The notes under the pieces: model-generated
Databases searched by the model: none
Told to the model about the DNA's origin: nothing
Seen by the model: the letters and a program-made list of their open reading frames with translations, nothing else
Shown: positions 8,014 to 16,860 of the stretch, piece by piece
Layout of the letters: each line of letters starts with the position of its first letter
Position numbering within the stretch: position 1 is the first letter of the stretch
Source of the DNA: an uncultured Lachnospiraceae bacterium
Lineage (GTDB): Bacteria; Bacillota; Clostridia; Lachnospirales; Lachnospiraceae
Assembly: GCA_910577115.1 (NCBI GenBank)
Contig: CAJTMC010000056.1
Coordinates: forward strand, 1-20,740
Length of the DNA: 20,740 nt
Reading direction: 5' to 3'
Position numbers and translations under genes: made by a program

Positions 8014-8085
8014 TGACATTTAGTGCTTGTCAAAATGGTTTACAGGTGCTATGATATAAAACGAATTGACATCTAGTAAATGTCA
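8014..8085 (+). promoter_or_regulatory. Second copy of the promoter/operator module, polysaccharide unit 2
   Basis: Palindrome 1, TGACATTTAGTGCTTGTCA (8014-8032), is identical to that at 2170-2188 and contains the -35 TTGTCA (8027-8032). The -10 is TATGAT (8050-8055), 17 bp away. Palindrome 2, TGACATCTAGTAAATGTCA (8067-8085), is identical to 2218-2236 but sits 5 bp further downstream. A 34-bp stretch (8004-8037) matches 2160-2193 exactly. The module drives the second set of genes and is presumably bound by the same XRE protein. Confidence 0.82.
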
Positions 8086-8178
8086 ATTTTGAAAGATAAT
8101 AGGAGTACCAATATGGTTCCTGCTGCCACAGCAGCGAAAATTATCATATGGTATGCAGGAAAAATAGGAGTGATTCAG

Positions 8179-9021
8179 ATGATTACAGCTTCTGTTGTTT
8201 TGTATAATACGCCTTATCTGGTATTTTGGGAGCTGCTTCAAAGCTACAAACCGGATGCGGACCGAAAATTATATATCATTGATAATTCAAACATGGAAAC
8301 AGCCTATTGCAAAGAGATAGAAAACGAAACAATTCAATACTGTTTTAATGGAAAGAATCTGGGGTATGGCGCGGCGCATAACATTGGCATTCGACAGGCG
8401 CTTGCGGAGCATTCGGAGTATCATTTGGTGCTGAATCCAGATATAAAATTTGACAGCTCGATTATTGACGTTCTAAAAAATTATGCGGACAGGCATAAGG
8501 ATGTCGTATATATGCTGCCTAAAGTGCTTTATCCGAATGGGGAAATTCAATACTTATGTAAACTTCTCCCAACGCCGCTTGATCTGATTGGCAGGAGATT
8601 CCTGCCAAAGAAGCTTACACAGCGCCGAAATGACAGATATATCCTGAAATCGTCAGGGTATGATAAAATCATCAACCCACCATGTCTGTCAGGGTGCTTT
8701 ATGTTTATGCGGACTTCCGTATTAAAAGAAAAGAGATTAGAATTTGATGAACGCTTTTTCCTGTACTGTGAGGACTTTGACCTGATGCGCAGACTGCACG
8801 CTGTGGGAAAGACAATCTATTATCCAAAGGTGCAGATTGTGCATAACCATGAACAGGACTCCTACAAAAATTGGAAAATGCTGTTCACTCATATGAAGTC
8901 GGCGTGTATTTATTTTAATAAATACGGCTGGTTTGTAGATAAGGAAAGACGGGATATGAACAGAAGGATATTGGAAGAACTGGGAGACGGGACCGGAAAT
9001 CCTGTGGAGGCAGAATCTTAA
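8179..9021 (+). CDS. Glycosyltransferase family 2, rhamnosyltransferase (WbbL)-like
   Basis: This 280-aa GT2 enzyme begins MITASVVLYNTP. NGKNLGYGAAHNIGI, HLVLNPDIKF, CLSGCFMFMR and FDERFFLYCEDFDLMRR are the ordered hallmarks of the WbbL/RfbF-type subgroup, many of whose members transfer rhamnose. Asp in LNPDI would be the metal-site residue. The frame stays open upstream, with possible ATGs at 8080 and 8113. However, 8080 lies inside the operator palindrome without a ribosome binding site, and family members begin at the 8179 residue, which follows ATAGGAG (8164-8170). An N-terminal extension from 8113 (preceded by AGGAG at 8101) cannot be fully excluded. It is the first gene of unit 2. Rhamnose specificity is a guess. 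Confidence 0.9.
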   Translation: MITASVVLYNTPYLVFWELLQSYKPDADRKLYIIDNSNMETAYCKEIENETIQYCFNGKNLGYGAAHNIGIRQALAEHSEYHLVLNPDIKFDSSIIDVLKNYADRHKDVVYMLPKVLYPNGEIQYLCKLLPTPLDLIGRRFLPKKLTQRRNDRYILKSSGYDKIINPPCLSGCFMFMRTSVLKEKRLEFDERFFLYCEDFDLMRRLHAVGKTIYYPKVQIVHNHEQDSYKNWKMLFTHMKSACIYFNKYGWFVDKERRDMNRRILEELGDGTGNPVEAES

Positions 9022-9043
9022 GGGGATAATAGGAATTTGTAAA

Positions 9044-9631
9044 ATGCAGAAATATGGAATAGGCGAAATCATATCAAATGTGTTTTTCTTAGCGTATACG
9101 AAACTGCGTTACCCGGGGGCAAGGCTGATCCGCCTTCCGTTCTACATGAGAGGGAAACGGCACTTTAAATGGGGAGAGGGACTTACTGTCGGATACCGGT
9201 GTCGGTTTGAAGTATACACAAATGACAATGCGGAGCATATAAAAATAGGTAAGAATTGCAGGATTGGTGATAATGTGCATATTTCCGCCGCCGACAGCGT
9301 GACAATCGGAGAGAATTGTTTATTGGCATCCAATATTTTGATTATTGATAACGAACATGGAAATTATGCAGGGGGGAGGTATGATTCGCCTCCGGATGTT
9401 GAGCCAAATGAGAGGGAGCTGGTAAGCGCTCCGATAGAAATAGGTGACAATGTCTGGATAGGAGAAAGAGTCATCGTGTTGAAAGGAGTCCGCATTGGAA
9501 ACGGCTGTGTCATAGGTGCAGGGAGTATTGTTAAGCATGATATTCCGGATAATTGCATCGCACTGGGTTCTCCGGCAAAGGTTGTCAAATGTTTTGATGT
9601 GGCGCAGAAAAAGTGGAAAAGAGTGGTTTAG
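9044..9631 (+). CDS. Left-handed beta-helix O-acetyltransferase (CatB/WbbJ-like)
   Basis: This 195-aa hexapeptide-repeat transferase would use acetyl-CoA to acetylate a sugar hydroxyl. After an amphipathic N-terminal stretch, repeats of the IKIGKNCRIGDNVHI and VTIGENCLLA type form the beta-helix. IDNEHGNY holds the likely catalytic His. A second block (IEIGDNVWIGERVIVLKGV, then IGNGCVIGAGSIV) ends in ALGSPAKVVK, the standard C-terminal cap for acetyl-CoA binding. It starts 22 bp after the preceding gene. It contains only a G6 run (9371-9376), too short to be clearly phase-variable. Specificity is unknown. Confidence 0.92.
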   Translation: MQKYGIGEIISNVFFLAYTKLRYPGARLIRLPFYMRGKRHFKWGEGLTVGYRCRFEVYTNDNAEHIKIGKNCRIGDNVHISAADSVTIGENCLLASNILIIDNEHGNYAGGRYDSPPDVEPNERELVSAPIEIGDNVWIGERVIVLKGVRIGNGCVIGAGSIVKHDIPDNCIALGSPAKVVKCFDVAQKKWKRVV

Positions 9632-9641
9632 GGGAGATATT

Positions 9642-10739
9642 TTGAGAACATTAGTTTTGTCAGGTATTAATTTATATGAAGGCGGTCCACTGACAATATA
9701 CAAAGATATATTGTCCGCATTAAAGCAGGGTGGTTATTTACAAAAGTACCGTGTGACTGCGTTTGTGCATAAAAAGGAATTGTTTCGGGAATTTTGCGGT
9801 ACGGACATACATTTTATCGAGTTGCCAAATTCGAGAAAAAATTACATGATGCGTCTGTATTACGAATATGTGTGGTTTTACGGATATTCCCTGAAAAATA
9901 CCATTGACGTATGGATTTCACTGCATGATATAACGCCGAATGTCCGTTCTGGAAGACTATATACATACTGTCATAATTGTGCGCCGTTTTGTGCAGGGAA
10001 CAGGGAGATAAGAAAGTTTGATAAAACGGTTTATTACATGACTAAATTTTATAAATACCTATACAGAATCAATATCCGCAGGAATACAGCAGTCATAGTC
10101 CAGCAGGAGTGGATAAGGTCTGAATTTAAGAAAATGTACCATATCAGTAATGTTATTGTATCCCGTCCGGTCAGGGAAAGCGGATATGAGAAGACAGGAG
10201 TGCAAAAAGATAATAAAAAAAAGGTGTTTGTCTTTCCGGCGCTTGCGCGGCCATTCAAAAATCATAAAGTAATCTGTGAGGCAGTGAAGATACTTGAATC
10301 AAGAAAATTGGACTGCGAGGTGCTTTTTACAATAAACGGAACGGAAAACAAATATGCCAAATATCTGCGCAAGTGTTATGGGCATCTGTCAATTATCAAG
10401 TGGATTGGGGTGCAGCCCCATGAAAAAATACCGGAATTATATGCGTATTCGGATTGCCTGCTATTTCCGTCACTGCTTGAAACGTGGGGGCTTCCGGTCA
10501 GCGAGTTTAAGAATACAGGGAAGGAGATGCTGCTGGCGGACCTTCACTATACATATGAAACGCTGGGAACATATGACAAGGCAGTATTTTTCAAGCCGGA
10601 CAGTGCAAAGGACCTGGCGGATAAAATGGAGACTGTTATAAATGGAACGTGTGTTTACAAGCTGCAGAAAGAAAAGAAAATTTCCAAGCCGTATGCCGAT
10701 GACTGGGATGGATTGTTAAAATATGTTTTGGAAGGTTAG
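9642..10739 (+). CDS. Glycosyltransferase family 4 (TTG start)
   Basis: This 365-aa GT-B enzyme begins with RTLVLSGINLYEGGPLTIYK, the glycine-rich GT4 start. The donor domain starts near KKVFVFPALARPFKNHKVI, and the EX7E pair is Glu280 and Glu288 (ETWGLPVSEFK). The open frame extends upstream to 9516 inside the acetyltransferase gene, but TTG at 9642 is preferred. It follows AGGGGAGA at a good distance, lies 10 bp after the previous stop, and puts the family-conserved residues at the N-terminus. HNCAPFCAGNREIRKFDK is typical of a GT4 subgroup common in capsule clusters. The sugar is unknown. Confidence 0.88.
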   Translation: MRTLVLSGINLYEGGPLTIYKDILSALKQGGYLQKYRVTAFVHKKELFREFCGTDIHFIELPNSRKNYMMRLYYEYVWFYGYSLKNTIDVWISLHDITPNVRSGRLYTYCHNCAPFCAGNREIRKFDKTVYYMTKFYKYLYRINIRRNTAVIVQQEWIRSEFKKMYHISNVIVSRPVRESGYEKTGVQKDNKKKVFVFPALARPFKNHKVICEAVKILESRKLDCEVLFTINGTENKYAKYLRKCYGHLSIIKWIGVQPHEKIPELYAYSDCLLFPSLLETWGLPVSEFKNTGKEMLLADLHYTYETLGTYDKAVFFKPDSAKDLADKMETVINGTCVYKLQKEKKISKPYADDWDGLLKYVLEG

Positions 10740-10752
10740 GCAGGGATATGGA

Positions 10753-11572
10753 ATGAAATTATTAACGATAATAACCGTATGCTACAATTCCGAAGAAAAT
10801 ATAGAAAAAACAATGCTATCCGTATTGGAGCAGGAATATACAGATTTTGAGTATGTCGTAGTTGACGGAAAATCTACTGATAATACCTTAGAGATTGCGG
10901 CGCGGTTTTCGGACAGGTTTGCATTCAAAGGGATTCAATTCAGCATCTACAGCGATACAGACAATGGAATATACAATGCAATGAATAAAGGAATTTCATA
11001 TTCTGACGGCAAGTATATTTTGTTTTTAAATTCAGGAGATTATCTGTTTGACAGAGATACGCTGATGAAAACGAACTTATTTTTGGAAAAACAAACAGAA
11101 GAACCAGATGTGTTTTACGGAAATTATTGTAATTATTATAATGGCAGATTATATTTTATGGATGCCGGGAATATAGAATGCGTAACAACAAAAATGCCCG
11201 CCTGTCATCAGTCAATATTTGTAAAAGCAAGCATATTAAAGGAATATGGTTTTAATGAAAACTACAGGTTAGCAGCGGACTATGATTTAATAATGAAATT
11301 ATATAAAGAGCATAAGACATTTTTAAAAATGGAAACAATTATTTCCGTATATTGTATAGGCGGAATCTCTTCAACCAATACAGTGCAGGTATTTAAAGAA
11401 TATGAACGGATTAAATACGCATATGGAGCGAAAAAAAACAAAAGTTATAATGTTATAAAGTATTTTTACAATATTATAAAACAGGAATTGGTAAAATGTG
11501 GCAGATATAATGAATATGAATTGTCAAAGAATGCGAAAAAAGTTCTTGTAATTGGAGAAAATCATATTAAAA

Positions 11573-11580
<8 letters not shown>
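10753..11580 (+). CDS. Glycosyltransferase family 2 (WcaE/colanic acid-type)
   Basis: This 275-aa GT-A enzyme has the start MKLLTIITVCYNSEENIEKT, VVDGKSTDNTLEI for nucleotide binding, and SDTDNGIYNAMNKGI followed by LFLNSGD, where the usual DXD is replaced by NSGD. This replacement is normal in the WcaE-type subgroup. ATG 10753 follows AGGGA (10742-10746) and is preferred over an in-frame upstream start at 10723 that would overlap the preceding gene. The final codons overlap the next gene by 8 bp, a sign of translational coupling. Sugar specificity is not readable. Confidence 0.9.
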
Positions 11581-12817
<1,237 letters not shown>

Positions 12818-12823
12818 TTTATC

Positions 12824-14068
12824 ATGTCAGACAGGGAAATCAAAGTGTTGTTTGTAAATTCTTTTTATAAAGGAGGAGGCGCGGAAAACATTATGCGCCA
12901 GCTCTATGAGAATCTTCCTGAAATGTACAATGTAACAGCATATTGCATCGTAGGACGTGAAAAAGATGTCCCATATGATGTGGAAGTTATATATAAAAGC
13001 GTATTAAGCAGAGCAGCCAATTTAATTATCAGAAAGAATACGGAATACATGATGCTGCACGATAAGTTTTCTCTAGGCAAAATTTTGAAATTAATTGAGA
13101 TACATAAAATTGACATAGTTCACTTTCATAATCTGCATGGTAATTATTTTGGAATAAGAGATGTGGCAGAGATTGCCAAACGATGTAAGGTAATATGGAC
13201 TTTACATGATATGTGGGCGGTGACAGGTCATTGCGCCCAGCCGATTCGCTGCTTAAGATGGAGAACAGACAATGAAATACCATGCGCAAAGTGCGATAAT
13301 TTAGAGTTAGCGCCTCCGTTAAGGAGACAAAAAACAGCAAAATTGATTCAGGAAAAAAGAAAAGCATTTACGAATAAAAACATACAGTTTGTAGTGCCTT
13401 CCATATGGTTAAAAAAACGACTTGAAAATTCGTTTTTGTGCAATGAGGATATCAGCGTTATTGAAAATGGGGTAGATTTGGAAAGCTTTAAAAAGAAGGA
13501 CAAAACTGCAGAAAGGCAAAAAAACAAAATTGACACTTTCAAGACAATATTTTTATTTTCGGCAAATGGAATGAATAATCCGTATAAGGGACTTGACATT
13601 TTGATTCAGGCATTAAACAGATGCAGATATAAAGAGCGGATACTGCTGTTGGCTGTTGGCGGTGGAAAACTCGATGGACTCAGTGAAGAACTTGAAATAT
13701 ATAATGTCGGAAGAATCGAATCGGATAAACAGATGAATCGCATATATGCTTTGGCAGATGTATTCATCATGCCAAGCAGGGCGGAAAATTATCCCTGCTC
13801 TGTGCTGGAAAGCATGGCGAGCGGAACACCGGTGATTGGCTCTGATGTCGGTGGAATACCGGAGCAGATTTCAGAGGATACCGGCTGGATATTTTGTGAT
13901 GGAGACAGTGAAAAACTGTGTATGATAATTGATCAGATTGCAGCCGGAAAGTACAATCTTACGGAATATGCAAAGCGATGCAGAAAAAGAGCGCAGTCGG
14001 TTTTTTGCAAGGAAAGAATGCTTTGGCGCTACTATGAATTATATTGCAGACTGATTGAAGAAATTTGA
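12824..14068 (+). CDS. Glycosyltransferase family 4 with Cys-rich insert
   Basis: This 414-aa GT-B enzyme opens with KVLFVNSFYKGGGAENIMRQ. The middle has WTLHDMWAVTGHCAQP followed by a cysteine cluster (His-Cys, then RCLRWR, then PCAKC), as in WcaC-like and other GT4 enzymes that carry a structural Cys region. The donor domain has NGVDLESF, NPYKGLDILIQAL, and the EX7E pair Glu321 and Glu329 (ENYPCSVLESMASGTPVI), then SDVGGIPEQI. The start lies 6 bp after the polymerase stop. The sugar is unknown. Confidence 0.92.
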   Translation: MSDREIKVLFVNSFYKGGGAENIMRQLYENLPEMYNVTAYCIVGREKDVPYDVEVIYKSVLSRAANLIIRKNTEYMMLHDKFSLGKILKLIEIHKIDIVHFHNLHGNYFGIRDVAEIAKRCKVIWTLHDMWAVTGHCAQPIRCLRWRTDNEIPCAKCDNLELAPPLRRQKTAKLIQEKRKAFTNKNIQFVVPSIWLKKRLENSFLCNEDISVIENGVDLESFKKKDKTAERQKNKIDTFKTIFLFSANGMNNPYKGLDILIQALNRCRYKERILLLAVGGGKLDGLSEELEIYNVGRIESDKQMNRIYALADVFIMPSRAENYPCSVLESMASGTPVIGSDVGGIPEQISEDTGWIFCDGDSEKLCMIIDQIAAGKYNLTEYAKRCRKRAQSVFCKERMLWRYYELYCRLIEEI

Positions 14069-14103
14069 AATTTTTCATAGGAATAGAGGAATAGAAACAT
14101 AAC

Positions 14104-15054
14104 ATGAACGAACGAATCAGTGTCATTATGAGTGTATATCATGAACCGCTTGCATGGGTTGATCAGGCGGTCAGTTCCATTTTAGATCAAACATATAAAG
14201 ACATAGAATTTATCATTATAATAGATGACCCTGATAATACAACGATAATTGACTATATCGTAAATAGAAAACAACAGGACAATCGCATAACAGTATATAT
14301 AAATGAAAGGAATATCGGACTTGCAGCCAGTTTAAATATAGCAATAGGGCTTGCGAAAGGGGATTATATTGCGCGGATGGATGCAGATGATATTTCAGAG
14401 TCAGACAGGCTTGCCTGCCAGATGGAATATCTGATCTCACAAGACTTGGATTTGATAGGATGTAATATTAGGAGGATTGACGAAAGTGGAAAGATAATTA
14501 ATGATGGAAAGACGTGTCTGCCATTGTCAGATGAGGCAATTAAACAATATTTGAAAATAGGAAATATTATTATGCATCCCACATGGCTTGCAAGAAAAGC
14601 TGTATATACGGATATGGGATTGTATCGCAATTTTCCGGCTGCTCAGGACTATGAATTTCTGACCAGAATTGCTTTGGCAGGATACAGGCTTGGCAATTTA
14701 AGAGAACCGAAACTGAGGTATCGGATTAATGCAGGAAGTATATCCGGTACAAAGAAAATTCTGCAAAAAAGCATTCAATCTTTTGTAAGGCAGAACTATA
14801 TCGCGGGGAGGCAGAGCAGTGCGGAGGACTTTTATGCTTTTTTCAACGGCGATGCCGGTAGAAAAAAACAGGAAAATCTCGAAAGGTTTTACAAGAATTA
14901 TGAAAGGCGGTACAAATACTTCCGCAATCGCAAATGGCGTATGTATTTCATCATAGGAGTTAATGCGTTTTTGAAATCCGGCGAAGAGCGGGTCTGGCTT
15001 GCAGATGCAGTGAGGGCGAAGCTGCTGCGTATGCGGTATAAGGAGTATCATTGA
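14104..15054 (+). CDS. Glycosyltransferase family 2
   Basis: This 316-aa GT-A enzyme has ISVIMSVYHEPLAWVDQAV at the N-terminus, then IIIIDDPDNTTI, ERNIGLAASLNIAI, and ARMDADDIS, where DADD is the metal-binding motif. GCNIRRIDESG and MHPTWLARK followed by AAQDYEFLTRIA are typical of capsule GT2 enzymes of the SpsA/CgeD-like group. The C-terminal 90 residues are basic and may bind the membrane. The ribosome binding site AGAGGA is about 13 bases upstream, a little far. The gene ends 23 bp before the fucosyltransferase gene. Confidence 0.92.
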   Translation: MNERISVIMSVYHEPLAWVDQAVSSILDQTYKDIEFIIIIDDPDNTTIIDYIVNRKQQDNRITVYINERNIGLAASLNIAIGLAKGDYIARMDADDISESDRLACQMEYLISQDLDLIGCNIRRIDESGKIINDGKTCLPLSDEAIKQYLKIGNIIMHPTWLARKAVYTDMGLYRNFPAAQDYEFLTRIALAGYRLGNLREPKLRYRINAGSISGTKKILQKSIQSFVRQNYIAGRQSSAEDFYAFFNGDAGRKKQENLERFYKNYERRYKYFRNRKWRMYFIIGVNAFLKSGEERVWLADAVRAKLLRMRYKEYH

Positions 15055-15077
15055 GTGATGCAAAAGGAGCGGTGGTA

Positions 15078-15911
15078 ATGGTAATTATCAAGGTATGCGG
15101 AGGGCTGGGCAACCAGTTGTTTCAATTTGCCCTGTATCAGAAAATGCGTACATTGGGAAAAGATGTATATTTGGACAATCGTGTATACAAAAGCAGGAGA
15201 AAGGAAAAGAGACACTACTGTTTGGATGGGTTAAGTGAAGATATCAGATACTGCAGTGACTGGCAGCGGCGGAAGCTGGCAAACAATAGAATCCACCGCA
15301 TTCTTTGGGGCGGGCAGAAAAAACAAAGTCACTATTATGAAAAAAAGAGGACTTTTTATGATTCTAGCGTATTTTTGTCTGATGACGTCTATTTGGACGG
15401 TTACTGGCAGAATGAAGGATATTTTTCGGAAATCAGAAAAGCAATTATAAACGGGCTCTGTTTTACAGTTACAGATGATGCGGCAGGGCTGCTTGAGGAA
15501 ATCAAAACCTGTAATTCTGTAAGTGTCCATGTCAGGAGAGGCGATTATTTGGAGGACAGCAGAAGAAGCGAAGGAATCTGTACATTGGAATATTACCAAA
15601 GGTCGATGGCGTTTATGGAAGAACGGACGGCTGTAGACAGATATTACATTTTTTCCGATGACATTGATTGGTGCAGGGAACAGTTCGGGAACAGTGAAAA
15701 GTATATTTTTGTAAATCCAAGGAGCGAAGAAGAGGCGGCGGTCGATATGAAGCTGATGTCTTCCTGCAGGCATAACATTATAGCGAATTCCAGTTTCAGC
15801 TGGTGGGCGGCATGGCTCAATGAGAATCCGCAAAAAATTGTCGTTGCGCCCAATACTTGGATAAAAGGACAGGAGTGTGATATATGGTGCAGAGGATGGG
15901 AGAGATTATAA
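15078..15911 (+). CDS. GT11 family alpha-1,2-fucosyltransferase-like enzyme
   Basis: This 277-aa protein belongs to glycosyltransferase family 11. Most characterised members transfer fucose from GDP-fucose to the 2-OH of galactose, forming H-antigen-like ends. Signatures are GGLGNQLFQ at residues 8-16, HVRRGDY at 151-157 (the HXRXGDY donor motif), IFSDDIDWC near 191-199, and NSSFSWWAAWLN starting at 237. ATG 15078 follows AAAGGAGCGG and is preferred to an in-frame upstream start at 15051 that overlaps the previous gene. No gmd/fcl or fkp genes are present, so GDP-fucose must come from elsewhere. Family membership is firm; a few GT11-related enzymes may use other sugars, so the acceptor and linkage are inferred. 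Confidence 0.9.
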   Translation: MVIIKVCGGLGNQLFQFALYQKMRTLGKDVYLDNRVYKSRRKEKRHYCLDGLSEDIRYCSDWQRRKLANNRIHRILWGGQKKQSHYYEKKRTFYDSSVFLSDDVYLDGYWQNEGYFSEIRKAIINGLCFTVTDDAAGLLEEIKTCNSVSVHVRRGDYLEDSRRSEGICTLEYYQRSMAFMEERTAVDRYYIFSDDIDWCREQFGNSEKYIFVNPRSEEEAAVDMKLMSSCRHNIIANSSFSWWAAWLNENPQKIVVAPNTWIKGQECDIWCRGWERL

Positions 15912-16807
15912 GAAGAATGAAAGGAAATCGGATAATCAAAACACTTAAGAGCGTATATATTTTAATATTGAAATCAATGCCTGATAAGCTGTACCTTCGC
16001 GTATGGTACAAACAGCGTACGGGCAGGAACATAAACTTTGGGAATCCGGTAACGTTTAATGACAAGCTGCAGTGGCTCAAACTATATGACAGGAAAGAAC
16101 AGTATATAAAAATGGCGGACAAGTATGAGGCAAAAAAATTTGTTTCACAATTAATCGGAGAAAATTATATTATTCCGACATTGGGAATTTACAATCGGTT
16201 TGAAGAGATTGATTTTGACGCTTTGCCGCGGCAATTCGTGTTAAAATGTACGCACAATAGCGGCAATCTGTGTATTTGCAGGGACAAAAAACTGTTTGAT
16301 TATGAGCGCGCAAAAAGGGAACTGGAACAGGGGCTGAAAAATGATTATTCATGGCTGGGAAGGGAATGGGTTTACAAAAAGATTCCGCACCGGATTATTG
16401 CGGAACAATATATGGAGGATGAATCCGGATTTGAATTGAAGGATTACAAAATTTTCAATTTTACGGGGGGGGGGTATCAACTTATTCAGGTAGATTATGG
16501 AAGATTTTCGGAACATAAAAGAAGGTTTTATAGTGCAAGCTGGGAAAAGCTGGACATGACGATAGGTGATTATCCCGATGATGAATCTGTAATTATCGAA
16601 AAACCTAAAGTGCTGCATGAATTATTGGAACTGGCAAAAATCCTTTCAAAAGGCACTAAGTTTTTGCGCACCGACTTTTACATTGTGAGGGATAAAATAT
16701 ATTTTGGAGAGATGACATTTTATCCGGAGGCCGGACAGGCAAAAATACTGCCGGCGGAAATGGATTTCAAAATGGGAACATGGATAGAGCTGTTGGAACA
16801 CTGTTAA
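15884..16807 (+). CDS. TupA-like ATP-grasp family enzyme (phase-variable, ON)
   Basis: This 307-aa protein matches the ATP-grasp TupA-type family common in polysaccharide clusters. The named member is linked to teichuronopeptide synthesis, so an ATP-dependent ligation of an amino acid to the glycan is the usual guess. Signatures are NPVTFNDKLQWLKLYDR, DKYEAKKFV, ENYIIPTLGIY, QFVLKCTHNSGN, IIAEQYMEDE, and FELKDYKIFNF. FLRTDFYIVRDKIYFGEMTF and YPEAGQ close the active site. A G10 tract at 16465-16474 encodes Gly195-Gly197. With ten G the frame is open. G9 gives a stop at 16491 and G11 at 16516, both removing the C-terminal third. The start overlaps the fucosyltransferase gene by 28 bp and has AGGAG at 15870-15874. 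Confidence 0.88.
   Translation: MVQRMGEIIRRMKGNRIIKTLKSVYILILKSMPDKLYLRVWYKQRTGRNINFGNPVTFNDKLQWLKLYDRKEQYIKMADKYEAKKFVSQLIGENYIIPTLGIYNRFEEIDFDALPRQFVLKCTHNSGNLCICRDKKLFDYERAKRELEQGLKNDYSWLGREWVYKKIPHRIIAEQYMEDESGFELKDYKIFNFTGGGYQLIQVDYGRFSEHKRRFYSASWEKLDMTIGDYPDDESVIIEKPKVLHELLELAKILSKGTKFLRTDFYIVRDKIYFGEMTFYPEAGQAKILPAEMDFKMGTWIELLEHC
16465..16474 (+). repeat. G10 homopolymer tract in the ATP-grasp gene
   Basis: Ten consecutive G bases lie inside the coding region, preceded by AC and followed by TAT. In an AT-rich genome such a run is unlikely by drift and is a classic slippage site. At this length the gene is in frame. Confidence 0.95.
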
Positions 16808-16860
16808 ACATGCCAAAATCGGGTAACTTTAATGCGAAAAAAGGATAAGGAAGTGGGAAA

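Noticed and set aside
8080..8178. Longer form of the first unit 2 glycosyltransferase from ATG 8080
   Set aside because: That ATG is part of the operator palindrome, has no binding site, and the added residues do not resemble a GT2 N-terminus.
9371..9376. G6 run in the acetyltransferase gene as a fourth phase-variable tract
   Set aside because: Six G is much shorter than the G10 tracts and below the usual length for frequent slippage; the gene is in frame.
15231..15833. Long minus-strand open frame of 200 codons opposite the fucosyltransferase gene
   Set aside because: It is fully antisense to a well-supported GT11 gene and its residues are not family-like, so it is a shadow of the real frame.
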